Positions 22,130 to 35,548 are shown, numbered from the stretch's first letter. The stretch is DNA of 64,000 bases from Todiramphus chloris collaris (GCA_025345505.1 JANVCC010000018.1:39729242-39793241); one strand, 5' to 3'. The notes: a model not told the origin generated them from the sequence alone. Made by a program: numbers and translations.

Positions 22130-24503
22130 TTCAACTTTTCAGAAGGGATAGATGAAGAAGAGGCCATGGGCTGGGCCTCTATATTAGGGAGACATATGAG
22201 TGCCTACAAATTAATGAAAGTGATGATAGAGTTGAGTCCCTACAGGTAAGAATCAGGGGAAACAACAAGGCTTATGTCGTGGTGGGAGTCTGTTATAGAC
22301 CACACCATGAATTAAATATTCTATAAGCAGTTGGGAGAGATTTCACAATTGTTACACCTTGTTCTGATGGGGGACTTCAACTTCCCAGATGTCTGTCTAC
22401 ACCCCAGCAGGGAAAGAACAGTCCCAGAGGTTCCTGGATTGTGTAGAAGATAACGTTCTGATATAACTGGTGAGAGAGCCAATGAGGGAAGGTGGCCTCC
22501 TGGACCTGCTTCTTGTGAACAGTGCAGGACTTGTGGGGGTGGTAATGGTTGGAGGCTACCTCGGGCATAACAATCATGAAATGATAGAGTTTTGAATTCT
22601 TGGGGAAGAGGGTGGTCAACAAAACTGCCACCTTGGAGTTCTGGAGGGCAGACTTTGACCTGTTTGGGAGACTGATTGACCAAGTCCCTTGGGAGTCAAT
22701 CCTAAGGGGTGAAGGAGTCCAAAAGGCAGGACATTCTTCAAGAAGGAAGTCTTAAAGGTGCAGAAACAGCTGTCCCAATGTGTCAAAAGACAAGCTGGCA
22801 GGAAAGAAGACTAACCTGACTGAATAGAGAGCTTTATCTGGAACTCAGGAACAAAAGTAGAGTTTATGGCCTTTGGAAGAGGGGGCAGGGCTCTCATGAG
22901 GACTACAAAGATGTAGGAGATTAGGAGAGCCAAAGCTCAGCTAGAACTCACCCTGGCTACTGCACTTAAAGACAAAAAAAAATGTTTCTTATGTGCTTAC
23001 CATCTTCTTTGCAGTAGAACTAGTTGTTCCCTAGACATCCGGCCTTCTGAGCTGGAAGGCAGGGAAAGAGGACAGAATGAGACTTTCACAATCCAAGAAG
23101 AAATACTCAGTGACCTGCTACTCCACTTAAACAAGTCTATGGGGCCTGGTGGGTTACACCCAACAGTACTTAGGTATCTTGCACAAGTGCTCACCAAGCC
23201 TCTCCCCATCATTTACCAGCAGTCCTGACTAAACAGGGTGTGGAGGGTAGCAAATGTGATGTCAATCTACAAGAGCCAAAAGGAGGATCTGGGGAACTAC
23301 AGACATGTCAGTCTGACCTTGGTGACAGGGAAGGTCATGGAGCAGATCACTGAGTGCCATTATGCACCATATACGAGATCACAAGACCACCAGGCTCATT
23401 CAGCGTGGGTTTATGAAAGGCAGGACCTGCTTAATGAACCTGATCTCCTTCTATGACGGGATGACCCACCTAGTGGATGAGATGTTTACCTGGACCCTTG
23501 TAAAGACTTCAACACTGTTCCCCACAGCAGTCTGCTGGAGAAACTGTCTGCTCATGGCTTGGATGGATGCACACTCTGATCAGTAAAACACTGTATGGCT
23601 AGGCCCAGAAAGTGGTGGTGAATGGATTTAAATTCAGCTGGTGGCCAGTCACAAGTGGCACTCCTCAAGGCTCAGTATTGGGACTACTTGTGTTTAATGT
23701 CTGTATCAATGATCTTGATGCGGAGATAGAATGCACACTCAGTAAGTTTGCAGATGGCACCATGTTAGGTGGGAATGTTGATCTGCTTGAGTGTAGGGAG
23801 GGTCTACAGTGGGACTTGGACAGACTGGATCAATGGGCCAAGGTCAATGGTACAAGTTTCAACAAGGCCAAGTGCCCAGGTGGCCAAGAAGGCCAACAGC
23901 ATCCTTGCATTTATTAGAAATAGTGTGGCAAGCGGGACTAGGGAGGTTATTGTCCCTCTGTGCTCAGCATTGGTGAGGCCACATGTCAAGTACTGTGTTC
24001 AGTTTTGGGCACCTCAATACAAGAAAGACATCGAGATGCTGGAGTGGGTCCAGAGAAGAACAACAAAGCTGGTGAAGGGCCTGAAGAATATGTCTTATGA
24101 GGAGCAGCTGAGGAAACTGGGGCCATTTAGTATGGTGAAAAGGATGCTGAGGGGAGACTGATAAGGTCTCTACAGATACCTGAAAGGATGTTGTAGAGAG
24201 GTAGGTGCTGGTCTCTTCTCACAAGTAACTAGTGACAGAACAAGAGGGAATGGACTCAAGCTGCACCAGGGGAGGTTTAAACTGGACATTACGAAATTTT
24301 TTTTCACTGAAAGGGTTTCCAGGCTTTGGAATACACTGCCCAGGGAGCTGGTGGAGTCACCATCCCTGAATGTGTTTAAAAGCCATATAGATGTGGTGCT
24401 TGGGGATATGGCTTACTGGTGGATTTGGTAGAGTGGGGTTAATGGTTGGATTTGATGACCTTAAAGGTCTTTTCCAACCTTGATGATTCTGTAATTCTAT
24501 GAC
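22130..24503 (+). mobile_element. CR1 LINE, longest copy: endonuclease to 3' end
   Basis: The 5' end is truncated within the endonuclease (from about EEEAMGWASILGR, near 22155). The ORF2 order is then conserved: endonuclease, linker, RT, thumb/C-terminal domain, 3' UTR. A short internal loss of roughly 100-200 bases is visible near 23878, where KAKC is joined to [19 protein letters not shown]. The tail reads GATGACCTTAAAGGTCTTTTCCAACC and ends ATTCTGTAATTCTATGA. This 3' end differs from the copies at 13240 and 56736 (which carry CTAGATGATCTTTCTAGGTCCC or its antisense), so a different CR1 subfamily is likely. I do not name the subfamily. Confidence 0.92.
22140..24162 (+). pseudogene. CR1 ORF2 remnant: endonuclease plus reverse transcriptase, many frameshifts
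   Basis: ORF2 makes the endonuclease-RT that copies CR1 RNA into the genome. The endonuclease keeps the GDFNFPD block (GDFN at 22370-22381) and LLDLLLVNSAGLVGVVMVGG, but the SDH block reads NNH (22569-22577). The linker and RT fingers follow, with DLGNYRHVSLTLVTGKVMEQ (about 23287-23346) and IQRGFMKGRTCLMNLISFYD (about 23397-23456). RT motif B is good ([15 protein letters not shown], about 23650-23700). Motif C reads FADG (23747-23758) where FADD is expected, so a metal-binding Asp is lost. The C-terminal part includes [23 protein letters not shown] (about 23990-24058) and [14 protein letters not shown] before the stop at 24160-24162. Successive pieces lie in different frames, with stops between them. 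No function is possible. Confidence 0.85.
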
Positions 24504-25756
24504 TCAGATCAGGCTTGAATACGTATGTAAAACTCCAAACAGGTAAATTAAGCAAAATTAGATGGTTTGTTAGATACATAAGTAATATCATTATAACATG
24601 CTTAAACATTGCACCATGGGAAAAAGAGTTAATCAGTGATGGACTACATATTTAGAATATAGATTTATTATAACAGACTCAAAAAGAAGAGAAGAGGAAA
24701 GATCTGCCTTTCTGTGAAAAGAATTTTTCAAAAGCAGTCTATGTGATATAGTCTATGTGTGGACTAGAAAATTAAAGCTTGAAATTAAAAAGGTAGTAAA
24801 CTGACAACAGAAATTTGCTATGCACTGTCTGATCAGACAGAACAATATGATAGGATGATAACAGAAATCAAAAGGGGAAAATGTCTAACCTCCCTTCCCA
24901 GCACAGATATGCATTTCTTGGGATGATTGATGACTCTGTTTTCATGTTTCTAATAACGCCCTTGGGTGGGCTAATCGTTGTTCTAAGAACATGGCAAATT
25001 GTATGTGTTATCTCATTTTCATGGGAAGGATATAATGTGCACAAGTTTTTGATGTTTTGTTTATTATGATAATCAGTGTAACAGCATGACGGTTTGAGTC
25101 CTGGTGGGAGAGAAAGACTCTGCAGTGTTTAAAAGCGTATGCATCTATACACATACATGCATATCCTTGTTCTATAGTACATACAATATAAAAAGCATGG
25201 CATTCTTCTAATTTCTTCTATATGGCCAAGGAAATACTAGAATCCTTAATCAAATCTGAAGGTAGTGTTAAATTGGAATACAGTTAACTGAAATGATTAG
25301 TGATCAGCCTGAGTAATGGGCCACAAAAAGGGTGGTCTAAACAGTACCTTCCTCATCTAAGGTCTTGTGAAAGTACTGAAGTAAATTAGGAGCAGTATTA
25401 TTTTTGTGGAACCTGTACACTTAGGTCACTGATGTAACTTCATCTAAAATCTGGCATCTAATTTCAGCATACTCATTTTGGCTACTCATCTAAGACTAAT
25501 GAAGAGAGTGTGACCTCTAGAAATTGATTTATCCTACCTCTCTGAAGATCTGAGATGTTTAGGGTCTGCTGAATCGCCTTTGGGAGTCCCCATTTCAAGA
25601 TTATAAAGTGGCTTATAAAATTCTATTTACTAGGTAATATTTTGTATAGAAGGCTGAAGTTGTCTGAGTTGAAAATCAATTCAAATAGCCTAGCATCTCC
25701 AGAAAGCAAACGAGACTGACATAAAACAGGTGGATGTTAGGTTGAGACACCATTAT
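24504..25756. other. Unassigned noncoding DNA between two oppositely oriented CR1 copies
   Basis: AT-rich with no recognised feature. A 62-codon frame (24881-25069) has no motif. Confidence 0.5.
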
Positions 25757-26791
25757 ACACAGAAACACAGAATTGTAGGGGTTGGAAGAGACATCTGGAA
25801 AACATTTAGTCCAATCCCCCTGCCAAGAGAAGGTCACACAGGAATATGTCTAGGTGAGTTTTGAATGTCTCCAGAGATGGAGACTCCACTACCTCTCTGG
25901 ACAGCCTGTTCCAGTGATCTGTCAACCTCAAAGTAAAGAAGTTCCTCCTCATGTTTTGATGGAACTTACTGTGTTCATGTTTGTGCCCATTACCCCTTGT
26001 TCTGTCACTGGTACTACTGAAAAAAAGACTGGTCCCATCCTCCTGAAACCCACCCTTTAAGTACTTATAAGCATTAATAAGATGCCCTCTCAGTCTTCTC
26101 CAAATTAAAAAGACCCATCTCCCTCAGACTTTCCTCATAAGAAAGATTTTCTAGTCCCCTAACCATCTTTGTAGCTCTCTGTTGTACCTTTTCCAGAAGT
26201 TCCCTGTCCTTGAATCAGGGAGCCCAGAACTGGACACAGTACTCCAGATGTGGCCTCACCAGGGCAGAGCAGAGGGGGAGGAGCTCCCTCAGCCTGATGG
26301 ACACACTCTTCCTGATTCACCCCAGGATGCCATTGGCCTTCGTGGACACAAGGGCACGTTGTTGTCTCATGATCATCCTGCTGTCCACCAGGACTCTCTG
26401 TTTATTTTCCACAGAGATGCTTTCCAGCAGGCCATCCCCTAACCTGTACTGATACATTGGGCTATTCCTCCCTAAGTGCAGAACCCTATACTTGAAGAAT
26501 TGTTGAATTTCGTAAAGTTTCTCTCAGTCCAAATCTCCAGCCTCTCCAGATCTCGATGAATGGAAGCACAGCCTCTGGTGTATCAGACACTCCTCACAGC
26601 TTTGTGTCATTAGCAAACTAGCTGAGGGTACACTTTAACCTTTCATCCAGGTCATTGATGAATAATATTGGACAGTAATGGACCCAGCACTGACCCTTGG
26701 GGAGCTCCACTTGTTATGGACCTCCAACTATGGACCTCCAAACACTTGGAGCTCTACCTTTCAGCCAGTTTTCAACCCAAATTGACATGGT
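25757..26791 (-). mobile_element. CR1 LINE fragment: RT C-terminal half and 3' UTR
   Basis: The + strand starts with the antisense tail (ACAGAATTGTAGGGGTTGG) and runs through the CR1 3' UTR, e.g. CCAGAGATGGAGACTCCACT and CTGGACAGCCTGTTCCAGTG. It then covers the thumb/C-terminal coding region in antisense, e.g. CCCAGAACTGGACACAGTAC at about 26223, followed by the palm region with the FADD area (about 26600-26640) and sequence up to RT motif B. It is 5' truncated at about 26791. Minus-strand reading is broken throughout by stops. A 14-base tandem duplication lies inside it at 26715-26742. Confidence 0.88.
26715..26742. repeat. 14-base tandem duplication inside CR1
   Basis: TATGGACCTCCAAC is followed immediately by TATGGACCTCCAAA, matching except at the last base. 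It is a post-insertion slippage event in this CR1 copy, since the canonical element has one unit. Confidence 0.75.
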
Positions 26792-29560
26792 TCTAGGGAT
26801 GCTAATTAAACACAATAAGATGGTTAAGGGAGCCTCCTTGTTTTCTGTCATTCAAGGCCTACTTTATGTCTGAAAACTTATTTCCTGTTGTTCTTTTACT
26901 GCAGTCACTTGACAACTGTGTCCTGAATTTCAGTGGGGTTTAACTGCCTAGACTCTTGAACTTAGTCACTAATTTTAACAAAAGGATGTTTTCTGAGAGA
27001 AATCATGTTGGCATCTTTGCTCTGTGCTCACAGAATGGTCATATTTCCTTTTTTCATACCACATTGAAGAGGGGAGGAAAGATCTTATATATAGATGACA
27101 TATAAACTACTCTGCATCTTTTCTTGTGGTTCTGTTTTGATGGGAAAAGCCTTTTCCTAGGCATTTACACAAAAAGAATATCAGTATGTCTGTGTTCTGG
27201 CTCACTATTCAACTATCTAATGCCATTCAAATGTCCTGTAGTTTACAAAGGCAGAAAAAGGCTTGTGTATCTTGAAGCTGTTCCTATAAATTCTTTTGCA
27301 TTGTGTCTTTAATCTAATCTAAGCAGGAGTTCTTTCTTCTACCTCCAAGAAGAGCTACTGTCCTGTACAGGTGACAGCATAGTAGTGATCACTGTTGGCA
27401 TTAACTTTGAGGATTCAAAAGACGTAACTTTGCTGATGAGTAAAGTCAAAGAGAGAATTGCCAGTAGCTTCTAGTTAAGAGCTTGATCCTTTGCCTGTGG
27501 ACAGTACAGGAAATGGAATGACCCCCACTGATTCCCCCTGAGAACTTTTTCCTGTTTTATACCATAATTTGCAACAAACACTTAAAAGTAAAGGTGGTGG
27601 GTTTTTTGTATTTTCTTTTTGTTTGTAGCATTAATGATACAGAAATAGATTTCAGCAGAAATCCTATTCAGTGGTGTTCCACTAAGTCCATGACCCATTT
27701 TTAACTAGAAATCTTGAGAAATGATTAAGATAAAAGTGTTGCAAAATTATTTTGTTATGAATAATCCTTTGGTACTTACGACACCTCCTTCCTTCTTTCC
27801 TTCCCTCCTTCCTTTACTCCTCTCCCCCCTCCCAAACTACCATAATGTAATTGTTTTAAATTAGATCATCTACAGGTCACCTACTTGTATGTTGACTGAA
27901 GCAATTTTTTGTTGTGGACATGCACATACCCTTGTTCTGCCTGGGCATTCAAGAGTTTTTTTGCTGGTTTTGCGTTTGTGTTTGTGTTTTTTGTTGTTGG
28001 TTTTCCTTTGTTTTGCATAGTCTTAATTACATTACTTTTTTCTTTTTTCTTTTTTTTTTTTTTAACAAAGCATGCAAGATTTTCTCAATTAAATCAAAGG
28101 TTTCAGATAAGATTAGAGAAAATGCTTGCAAAGCAGTGGTCAAAGAGAATGAGTCTCTTCATGTTAAATAAATGTTAAGAAAAAAAGTTCTAAATGATCT
28201 TCCTTGTATTAGTTGTTGAATGCAATCACAGACTATATTTGAACAAGCAAATAACGACATGATCCCAGTTTCCCCCAAAATAAACAGATAGATGATATTT
28301 TGTGTGCCTGTATCTATAAATAATAAATGCTTTAAAGTTTCTATGCAATAAATAAACCAATAGTTTCGGAAAGAGCTTAATTCTGCTCTCATATAATTTC
28401 TACTGCTGCAATGACTTCAGTGAAATTTCAATGGAACTGAGATTCACTAGTTCGTGAGAATTAAGCTTCTTGGTCTGATGCAATGAGTCTGAATTACAGG
28501 CATTTGACCAAAGCAATTTCATTAGTGATTAAAAAGCATACAGAGCAGATATATGGGACATAAGGGACAGTAACTGGAAGTTTTGGAATGGATTCAAGGA
28601 AGAAAATGCTGTTGCTTCACAAATTTTAAAGGTATTTTGGTTCCTTCTCCCCCTTGCTGTCTGTATCTCCCTACAGGCATTCCACATGTGATGGAGCAAA
28701 TATTTGTTATGGTCTTTAGTGAGCAGATAATGATCAATTAAAAACTTCCCAACTTTAAATGAAAAAGTTAATTTTAACTTGCATCATCCTATTAACCTAG
28801 CACCCCATGAGCCTATATTTATACAAGATGGTTGAGGAAAGTGGTAGCGGTGTAGGAGCAATGAATATTGAATGATCTAAACTCTTTGTAAAATTACACA
28901 GCAGTTCCGACTTAATGAGAATGAGCTCCACTTAGTCACCTTCTGCTGGCAGTAGAGAGGGACTTGTCCCCACCCGAAGACTAATTTATCCACTTAGAGT
29001 TCCCTTCCCTAGGCTGGTACTAAGCAGGAAAAAAAACCCCAAAGATTTTGTATGCCCTCAAAAGAAATGTTATGGTCATGGTCTGCAGCTGCAGAGACGT
29101 GTCCACTCCCACACATTACCACCACATGGAGCCTTTCAGAGAGCACTCACAGACTCTCTTTGCTAGAGAGTAATGCCCTCATTGTCACTCTGTCTGCCTA
29201 CAGCATGGGTGCAGTAAAGAGCCCAAAATGTGCTTTTGCATTTCATGCTGCAGTGGGACAGTGCTTCTGCCCCTGCTGCATCATTCTGCACCACCATATA
29301 GCAAAAAAATCCTTCTCACTGAGCAAAGTGCATACCCATGAAGCTTCTGTCACTACTTAACCATTCTACATGTCAGACAAACATTGTTGCATGCAGAGAT
29401 ATTGCCAGCGACCTGTGAAGAGTCCATGCAGCTAGTTCCATTTTGTACGGTGGAACTACAATCTCTATTTTTGTCTAGTACCATTGTGCTGGGGGAGACT
29501 GACCTTAAGCAAAAGCACTGTGTTATATTACTTCCCTGCTAAAGATGTGTCTGTGCTATG
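26792..29560. other. Unassigned noncoding DNA
   Basis: Contains a polypyrimidine tract (27783-27834), a T-rich region (about 27955-28070) that gives Phe-rich chance frames, and a less AT-rich stretch at about 28915-29510 that I cannot assign. No RNA gene or repeat recognised. Confidence 0.45.
27783..27834. repeat. Polypyrimidine (CCTT)n-like tract
   Basis: About 50 bases of almost pure C/T with CTTCC and CCTT units ending in a C-rich run. Low-complexity sequence with potential to form triplex (H-)DNA. Confidence 0.85.
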
Positions 29561-29850
29561 ACATTCCAGACAGATGTTCGTCTAGCCTATTCTTAAAGAC
29601 CTCCAGTAGTGGAGAATCCACAATGTCCCCAGACAATCTATTTCATTGCTTCATTATCATTACTGCTAGAAACCTTCCTAAATTGCATTTTTATCATAAT
29701 TGCCTGTAGTTAAAAGTAACTGATTTCCAGAATGCCAGATATGTAAACAAAAGTGACTGTTCCCTCCTAAGTCCTCCACTATCACTTTTTGACAAATATA
29801 AATAAAACACTGTCTTTATTTGAGAAAAGGGTCATTCTAGGACACGTTTA
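29561..29850 (-). mobile_element. Ancient CR1-like LINE remnant, 3' region
   Basis: The + strand shows TCGTCTAGCCTATTCTTAAA, then GACCTCCAGTAGTGGAGAAT, CCACAATGTC and ATTTCATTGCTTCATTATCA. This follows, in antisense and with many differences, the 3' region of old amniote CR1 copies (…AAAGACCTCCAGTGATGGAGATTCC… type). No CR1 tail of the recent ATTCTATG type is present. The right boundary is vague. It is clearly more diverged than the other CR1 copies here. Confidence 0.6.
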
Positions 29851-32800
29851 ATTCCTTGCACTAGCCAGGACAAATTTTATCACAGTTCCCAGCAATTCAA
29901 TGCCCTATGCCACTGAAATAGTGCAAAAAGACCATAAACTGGCCGTAAACATAATAATAGAAATCTTGGAGGCAAAAACTTTTGATGGTAAATATATGAA
30001 AATGTTTCTTATGGGTGTAAGTATTTGTAAGCTCAACCTTTCCTCCATTTTGACAAGATGCAGCAGGATTTCATTTTGCAATAAACTGAGCACATTGCTT
30101 AGTTTAAAGATGTTATAAAGCTACTGTTAAGAAAATCTGTCTTCTCACTTTCTTCATTTAGCTGTACCAAGGAAAGAATAAAGAAACTGAATACTCATGA
30201 CTTAGCATAGATAAAATGTACCCAAGTCAAAATTTGGTATAGCACGCCATCATTCTGATTTAGTAATTTTTGTGCTTTGCATAAATGTCATTGTCTATAG
30301 GAGTAAGGCAGTAGGAAATTAAGCCCATTAGAGATCTGTTCCTCTAGATGCACTTTCATCTGATAAAGTCCAACAATGAAACCTTGTGAATTGTGATAAT
30401 TTTGGATGAGTAAGTTCTGCAGATATCCTCTAATTGTGAGAACTAATGGAGTCAGCATTGAGTGTGAGCTGGTTAATTAAATAATGCTTAATTTACAGGT
30501 TTTCAAATGATTGTGAAGTATTCATGCACCAGAAAGACACAGTATAGTAGAGAAAGTAAGGTGGGTAGTTTAAACTACAAATGAAGAAACTTAATAAAAA
30601 ACTATATCCAGACCTCTTATGCCATATCTGCAAATACTTATACAAAAAGTTATATGGTGCCTACAATCTGTATCTAAAAGCTGACCCTAGGATTGGTGGG
30701 CCTGCTGTGGACAGCAAAAATAGATTCAAAAGTATATGAGCAGACTCTGCCATCCTAATTTCTGATCTGGCTCATTATTATTAAGTAGAATGTACTTTGA
30801 TCTCAAACATAAAATTAAATGGAAAATCAGCAACAGTGAATAAAATCTCAAATGATTGCACAAGTTTTTTCCTACAAGTAATTTTGAAGAGTAGAACAGT
30901 TTAAAGGTCAAGTCATCCAATCAAATGAACTTAATAATACTGCTGTAGCAATGTAATCTCAACAGAGATATAATATAATAACTGCTGCAACATGCTACAA
31001 AGAAAAATTGCTTATGTAGAGATGTGTACTGGACAGTATGGCTAAATGGCATGCCTCAGGGTCAGTAGGGGATAGAATCATCGTCAATGCAACTAACTTT
31101 TTAATTTCATGTTTCAAACATGCCAGTTTTGCAAAATAATCTAAAAGAGAATAAAAGAGATTTTCAAAAGGAAGCCTGAACAGTTGAAAGTGAAAATAGA
31201 AAGAGAAACATAATAAAACATGAAATATGCTAAATCATACTGCAATTCATACATTACCTTTTCAGCACTACTTCAGATAACAAAATCTGTGATAAAAGCA
31301 CAGTCAGATAATTAACCTTTCCTGCTTCATGACACAGTGAGTCCTGTAGCCACAACAATATTACATGATTATTTTATGTAATATATTCAAGGTTGTTGGA
31401 TTGCATCTTACAATGAAAGTTACTGAATCTATAAAGTAAATTAATCACGATGAAAGGCAAGGTCTGTTTGCAATTTTTGCACAATTTTGTTTCTCTTGTG
31501 AAAAAGGAAGAGAATGCTGCAAAGGGAATGAAAACATCCTCTCTCCTTTTGGCTGGGAATTTCCCTTCTTGGTGAGTTTCTGGCTGGTGTATGACTGCTT
31601 GACCTAGCTCCTTTGTACTCTTACCTAGCTATTCCTGATGCATTTTTGGGCAAGTAGAACTCAGTTGTCACTACTTTTCCTTTCCTATGTGTGCTAATAT
31701 TCTATATTATGAGTATTTGGGGACAAACTTAGCATTTGATGTTAGTTCACTGCTTCTGATTTAGTAACTCCTTTTTAGCATGTATAATCCTGGAAGTCTG
31801 ATTTTATATTCAGGCCTTTCTACTAAGCATTTCTGAGAGATTCAAAAGCATTATGTTACATAACTGTACAAAATAAGGTAGTCTTATTACATTTATAAAG
31901 ATAGTCGAGAAGATGCATACAGAGATTAAGGCTAGGAATATTAAGCAGATTCACCCACTATGGGTATATAAAGCTTGGAACACATAAATGTTTGGCTTAA
32001 ATAGAAGCATTGGCAAACATTTCTGATAAAATTAATGACTTCTTAAAAGCTGGACAGTGATTTAGTGGGAGATCTCAGAATGGATTTAGGAAACCTGAAC
32101 CCTCAATTCCATGGTCTAACCAATGGAAAATAACTGTATCATGTGGAACAAAGTTATACACCAAATCAGTATGACAGATCTGTAGGTGTTCAAAGGAATT
32201 TTTATATTTGATCTGGATTTAAGCTTATCTATAAATGGGGAGGCACAAAGGAAAAGAAGACTGACAAAACTTGGAGTTAGAGGTAATAGCTTCTGATGCT
32301 CTTGATCACCTTCTGCATCAGAAAGTCTTAATAAATGTTTGATTGCACTACAGCACATACTGCCAAGGTGACCATCTGTCAGTTAGCTTCCAGGCAATCT
32401 ACAGAAATTCTCTTCTAAATCAAGATGTATTTTTTTTAATTTTAATTTTTATTTTTTCATAGGGGAAGGGTTTTTTTTAATAAACATCTTTAATTTACCT
32501 GATGACTTTATGGGCTAAATTGTTAATAGGATAAGAATTCTCAGCAATAAGTAAATAGCATCAATTCTCATCAGATACAAAGCTCATGCAGAGATTGAAT
32601 GATGAGGGTAAAAGCTATCATGGAAACTTGAATCAAATTTATTAGCAGATGTTCAGTGATGCAGAAGAATTATACATGAATAATAAAGTGCAACGTTAGC
32701 TGAGAGCTCTCAATTTCCCACTTTTCCCAGGAAATACCTTTAAATGGAGGCCTTTTCCCAGAAGCTTAACATTGTGTTGAATTATAATTAAGCCATATTG

Positions 32801-34225
32801 AGAAAACATTCAAGTGACAATGATTTACAAATGATCAAATTATTTTGGGCTTAGCTCAGGGCTTTACTGAACTAGAATGATTTCTCTGTTATGACCATAT
32901 GTCTGGTAAGAAACGATTCAAATGTAAAAACTATTACAGGGGATTTTGAGACAATTAAAGAAAAAAAAAAAAAAAAAAGGTGTTTCCTGCAGTTTTCTTT
33001 TGTTTAATTAGTTAAACTTTAGTGTAATCATCAAAGATCAAGAAACAAAACTTCATAGCCAATCTAAGTGCATGAACCTGTTAGACTTTTACCTTGTCTG
33101 CCTGTCACAGACAAGGACACTTTGTTTTATGGCCTGTTTAACCCAACCAACAGTAATAACTAGTGGCATGGATTCAAAGAGCCAAAAGCCACAGAGTTTC
33201 ACCTTCCCTAAAGATATTCCCATTGTCATGGTCCCCTTCTCTGAAATTGAACTGTGGTTTCATTCTGTCTCTGAGACAGACTATACCTCATCAAAACAAT
33301 CTTTATTTTAAGCAGCAATGTGAAACTATATTGCTCTGGTCAGGGAGCTTAATTCATCACCCAAAAAACAGGCCCTAAGACGTGTAGAGATGGATAGTAG
33401 TATCCTCAAGGCTAAGAGACTGAGGAAGACAGATGTGAATGAAGAATAATGGGTGGAAATGTAAAGGTGTTTTTTTCTTTCTGTGTGAAATTTTACAGTT
33501 GTTATCATAAATATCTACAGGACAGATATAAGGTGATTCAAATATCTGAAATATAGGGAAAGATTTGAAGCTATGGACAACTAATTCAGTCACCTAACAT
33601 AGGCATGTTAAGCTTAAAAGGTGAGGTTTTGCTCACTAAAATGTTGCTCCCCAACCTCCCCATGTGAGCTGTTGAACGTGATACTTGGGCAAGGGAAGCA
33701 TTTTGGTAAACCAGAACATTTGTTTCTATTCATGGCTCTGCTACTTTATTAAATCTAATATTGAGAACAAGCACAGGCCCTACAACTTGACTTATTTGGT
33801 TATAAATTCACTAGTATGCTGAACATGTTAACAACGTGTTTACAAATGTGTTGTTCCTGATACATTTGGAGGCTTGCATTACCTGAGGCCTAGTGCTTGT
33901 CAGATGGCACATTTCCAAAGCACCTCAACTGGATTCTAAAACAGACTTATTTCTCTTAATTTGCTTTACTGCAGGAGCATCTCATGGCAAAGTACTCCAC
34001 ATAATAATATTTAATATCTCATTGGTGTTCTCTACCATTGAAAGTGAATACTGGAATACCAGATAAATTATTCAGGAAAACTTATTACCATAAGATTCAT
34101 GTTCTTTAAATTTGCCATCACAAGTCATTTTGGGGTATATAATTCCACATTTTGTTAACTTCTTAAAGATACACTCAAATTCCACTATCTGTAAGAGGCA
34201 ACTTAAACTGACAAAGCTTCAAATT

Positions 34226-34272
34226 AAAAAAAACAAAAAACCAAACCAAACCCAACCCACAACAAAACCCCC
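34226..34272. repeat. A/C-rich low-complexity patch
   Basis: Successive AAAACAAAAAACC, AAACC, AAACCC and AACCC units on the + strand, with no G. Simple low-complexity sequence. Confidence 0.75.
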
Positions 34273-35548
34273 TCCTATTTAGTACCTTATTTCTAGATCA
34301 TATAAATGTGATGAGAATGCCTAAAATGTGTACATGACAAAAGACATAGTTGCAGTTTCTAGTTTTATATAAGACTAAAGATATCTTTATGTTGCCACAG
34401 TTCATCATATCTCTCGTGCAAACCCACTATCTATTGGGAAATTAATGTGTACAGACTCTTGACTCTCTCTTAGAAAAAGTCCTGCCTAACAGGAGATTTG
34501 TATCAGAATATTGGAAAACACTGTATTTCCAGTTAATTGGCAAAACCTAGCCTTTAATTTGGAGAACTGTAGAAAAATAGTTTAGATAAGGACTTTGAAT
34601 GCCCATCCTCGTACATTATGAAGACCAGTTATGTCAATGGGATTTGTCAGCGATAATTCTTAAATATTAAGTCAGTATTGTTTAGTCTTGATTAAGGTAT
34701 ACTCTGAACTGAAGTTTATGAGTCCTTGCATGAGGAAAGACTTAAAGATCTGTCTCTGTATTAATCCTGCACAAAGCTCTGACCTTTAAAAACGTGATTT
34801 TTATTACTGAAACCATTTTTAGCTTTAGTTACTATTAGCTGTTAATTAGCATCACATTAATATTTCACTGTGGTTTTTAAATAGTTTTTATATGTTTATT
34901 TCTTTGTATTTTTTTATTATGCTACATATCTTTGGAAGGCTATTTTCATTCTATATTGCAAAGTATGGGTATGCTATGTATTGTCATTTTATCAACTGGG
35001 CTTTTAAAGGATACCTGGAATAAATATAGCTTAGTCTTAAAAAAAAAAAAAAAACATGACACAGCTTATTATTTGAATTTTTAGTGTGTATGCAATGAAA
35101 TTTACTGCTCAGAACTGATAGGCAACAAATCCAACAAGTGGATGGATTCATCAATTCCCTGTTAAAAGGAAAAGAAAAGCACATGGCTAAAGGTCAGAGT
35201 ATGAATAGTAGCACATGTATGAGGCTGAAGTGATCACATTGAAAGAAAGCAGTTCCATATTCAGTATCACATTTGAGACTCCTAGATTTATTTCTGTCTG
35301 GTTTTAGTTATCTCTAAATTGTCAGCTGAGGTTCAGTAGCAGATCTCATGTAGCAGAAGCTCCTCTATTGCAACAGTCATTGTTAGAAAATAAAATAAAT
35401 TGATTTTTACTTTAGATAACTAAATAATGTCACCACAGAAGGAACACTACTTCTCCTAGAAAGTATACATCTGGAAATGTTAGAAACACCATTATGTAAG
35501 CTAAAACCAGAAAATCAATGGGTCTAACTAACCTGAATTTCTGCACAG

